Assembly: GCF_900109285.1 (NCBI RefSeq)
Contig: NZ_FNZQ01000001.1
Coordinates: 587,001 to 651,000 of the forward strand
Direction: 5' to 3'
From: Jannaschia helgolandensis
GTDB lineage: Bacteria; Pseudomonadota; Alphaproteobacteria; Rhodobacterales; Rhodobacteraceae
DNA: 64,000 nucleotides
Part shown: piece after piece, positions 62,816 to 64,000 of the stretch
How the letters are laid out: the number at the start of each line of letters is the position of its first letter
Numbering within the stretch: the stretch's first letter is position 1
Notes under the pieces: generated by a model
The model's database searches: none
Seen by the model: the letters and a program-made list of their open reading frames with translations, nothing else
What the model was told of the DNA's origin: nothing
Made by a program: the position numbers and the translations under genes

Positions 62816-63452
62816 GGCAGCTCTCCTGCGCAAAAATGTAAGTGCGCTTTTGCGTTGTTTGTATGGGTTTGTGGCAGGTTCGACAAGACAAAGGCACGGA
62901 CGCGGCAGGATGGCGCAGAATGGACGTCAGTATGGCGACCTTCCGTTTCAAGACAATGAATACTTCTCAATCCGGCCCGTTCCACGCCCGCACCTTTCCC
63001 TCACCGTGCCATGGCGGGCTGTCATTCTTCTGGTGTCAGAACAGAAGGAATTGCACCATGTCATTTCGTCGTATCGCTACAAAATGGACGACGGATACAG
63101 CCACCCACGTGCCGCATGGCCTGCGCCTGAAACTGATGGTGCACCCGCAACTTTCGGACGCCGGAATGCCGGTCGGCGCGCCCACGTCGACGCAGGCGGA
63201 CGCCATCCCCGCGGTCGAGGCATTCCTCTACGACGACTGCGATGCATTCATCTTCACATGAACCGGTCCAGCCTGCGACCTGACGTTTGTGCCCTGCGGG
63301 ACGATAACCTGTGGCAGGCCCCGAATATTCCGTATCGGCAGGGTTACGTCGCAGCACTCATGCCTTGGTCACCACCGCGTCCGGTTTCCCCGGATTACGC
63401 TTGGCAATCGCCGCCCCAGCCGCAATGGTTGCCGCGATATCATGGAGGCCGC
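62816..63452. other. Region between rfbA and the Lin0512 genes
   Basis: A 637-base region. It contains the rfbA upstream part with a perfect inverted repeat CGCAAAA (62829-62835) / TTTTGCG (62848-62854), and one small candidate reading frame (63058-63261, listed separately). Longer frames running through are chance. No other feature was recognised. Confidence 0.5.
63058..63261 (+). CDS. Small hypothetical protein
   Basis: A 67-codon frame with ATG 63058 preceded by AAGGAA at eight-base spacing, a fair ribosome-binding site. The product would be soluble, without clear domain; the end is acidic and aromatic (FLYDDCDAFIFT). No homologue comes to mind. It could be a genuine small protein or chance. 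Confidence 0.3.
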   Translation: MSFRRIATKWTTDTATHVPHGLRLKLMVHPQLSDAGMPVGAPTSTQADAIPAVEAFLYDDCDAFIFT

Positions 63453-63812
63453 ATGGCAAAGACGCAGTTCGCAGTCGAGATGGGAATGGGCACCGATCTG
63501 CGGGGGGCCGATTATACCAAGGCGGCCCGGCGCGCGGTGCATGATGCGCTGCACCGAAATTATCTGACCGTCGCGGATGCCTTCGGGTTTCCGAAGTCCG
63601 AGATGATCGTCGATATCCGTATCGGCATCGGTAAGCCGGAGGCCGTCGATCTTGAGGAAGTGAAGCGCGAGGCACCCTACGGACACATCTCCGCCGAAGC
63701 CGTCAAGGGCGGGGCAGACCTGGAAATGAACGGCAATATCGTGATTGTCGCCAATGCCATCGTCAGCGTGTCTTTCGACGTGCAGGCGGACGGCGCGGAG
63801 GGGGCGCCATGA
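63453..63812 (+). CDS. Lin0512-family protein, first copy
   Basis: A 119-residue soluble protein of the Lin0512 family, function unknown. The signature start is KTQFAVEMGMGTDLRGADYTKAARRAVHDALHRN, followed by MIVDIRIGIGKPEAVD and GNIVIVANAIVSVSFDV. ATG 63453 follows GGAGG at four-base spacing. Its stop overlaps the start of a second, related gene, so the two are translated together and may form a heteromer. Confidence 0.75.
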   Translation: MAKTQFAVEMGMGTDLRGADYTKAARRAVHDALHRNYLTVADAFGFPKSEMIVDIRIGIGKPEAVDLEEVKREAPYGHISAEAVKGGADLEMNGNIVIVANAIVSVSFDVQADGAEGAP

Positions 63813-64000
63813 CCGAACGGGCACTGATCCTTGAGATGGGCATGGGCGCAGACGTGCATGGCCAGGATATGACCAAGGCCGCCCTGCGCGCGGTCAGCGA
63901 TGCGATCCGGCATTCGTCGCTGACACTGTTCGGGGCTTATAAGCACCCATCGGCAATGCGGGTCGAAGTGACTATCGCGGTGCCGTTACCCGATCAGGTG
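63809..64000 (+). CDS. Lin0512-family protein, second copy, cut by window end
   Basis: The frame opens at ATG 63809 (overlap ATGA with the first copy) and is still open at the last base. Its 64 visible residues, ERALILEMGMGADVHGQDMTKAALRAVSDAIRHSS and MRVEVTIAVPLPDQV, align with the first copy (EMGMG, D-x-TKAA-RAV-DA), so this is a diverged paralogue. Function unknown. Confidence 0.75.
   Translation, partial: MTERALILEMGMGADVHGQDMTKAALRAVSDAIRHSSLTLFGAYKHPSAMRVEVTIAVPLPDQV

Noticed and set aside
1-64000. tRNA, rRNA, CRISPR, insertion sequences, phage genes
   Set aside because: No cloverleaf-like sequence with a T-loop, no spaced identical repeats, no transposase or integrase motif was found by reading; a tRNA scan would settle it.

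Overview
The window is a GC-rich chromosomal segment from an alphaproteobacterium, most likely a marine Rhodobacterales (roseobacter-type) bacterium. This rests on the gene content: FlaF/FlbT flagellin control, a DUF1217 flagellar protein, a MotE-type motility protein, near-consensus CtrA boxes (TTAA-N7-TTAAC), TRAP transport, choline-O-sulfate catabolism, and a biotin/lipoate-ligase-like plus DUF6505 gene pair. I see no rRNA, tRNA, CRISPR array, transposase or phage gene. Genes are dense, and many neighbours overlap by 4 to 8 bases (ATGA or GTGA junctions).

Layout. 1-1417: the end of an Mrp/NBP35 Fe-S carrier ATPase, a biotin/lipoate-ligase-like protein and a DUF6505 protein. 1424-3626 (minus): a tungstate ABC importer, tupBCA. 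3700-8749: four glycosyltransferases and a sulfotransferase-like protein, probably a surface-glycan cassette. 9106-11752: nadD (minus) and ettA (plus). 11823-34040: a large flagellar cluster in several divergent blocks: fliF-fliH-fliN-fliP-unknown (minus); fliL, a PflI-like protein, motE, motA, a large periplasmic protein, flhA, fliR, flhB and a FliJ-like protein (plus); flgB-flgC-fliE-fliQ-flgF-flgG-flgA-flgH-fliL2 (minus); fliI (plus); an 898-base stretch with no recognisable gene; then flagellin-flaF-flbT-DUF1217 (minus). motB, fliG, fliM, fliK, flgD, flgE, flgI, flgK and flgL are not in the window.

34259-37803: a divergent Lrp-type regulator and putA (proline to glutamate). 37874-43799: a GMC oxidoreductase divergent from a TRAP transporter operon that ends in an IclR regulator; a 25-base palindrome lies just before the TRAP operon. 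43834-51267 (minus): a peptide/opine/nickel-type ABC importer with two paralogous binding proteins, two permeases and two ATPases. 51481-53488: an unknown charged protein, a GNAT acetyltransferase and an orphan BrnA-type antitoxin. 53600-61930: choline-O-sulfate/choline to glycine betaine catabolism (betI-betC-betB-betA, minus) divergent from the choline ABC importer choX-choW-choV (plus), with a BetI-type dyad between them. 61934-62815 (minus): rfbA. 63453-64000: two tandem Lin0512-family genes, the second cut by the window end.

How the parts fit. The bet/cho genes form a self-contained route: import choline or choline-O-sulfate, remove sulfate (BetC), oxidise choline to betaine aldehyde (BetA) and then to betaine (BetB), under BetI control. 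The flagellar genes build the type III export gate, MS ring, rod, L ring and filament; three CtrA-like boxes lie at block heads. All functional assignments come from reading protein motifs and gene order; no database search was run.
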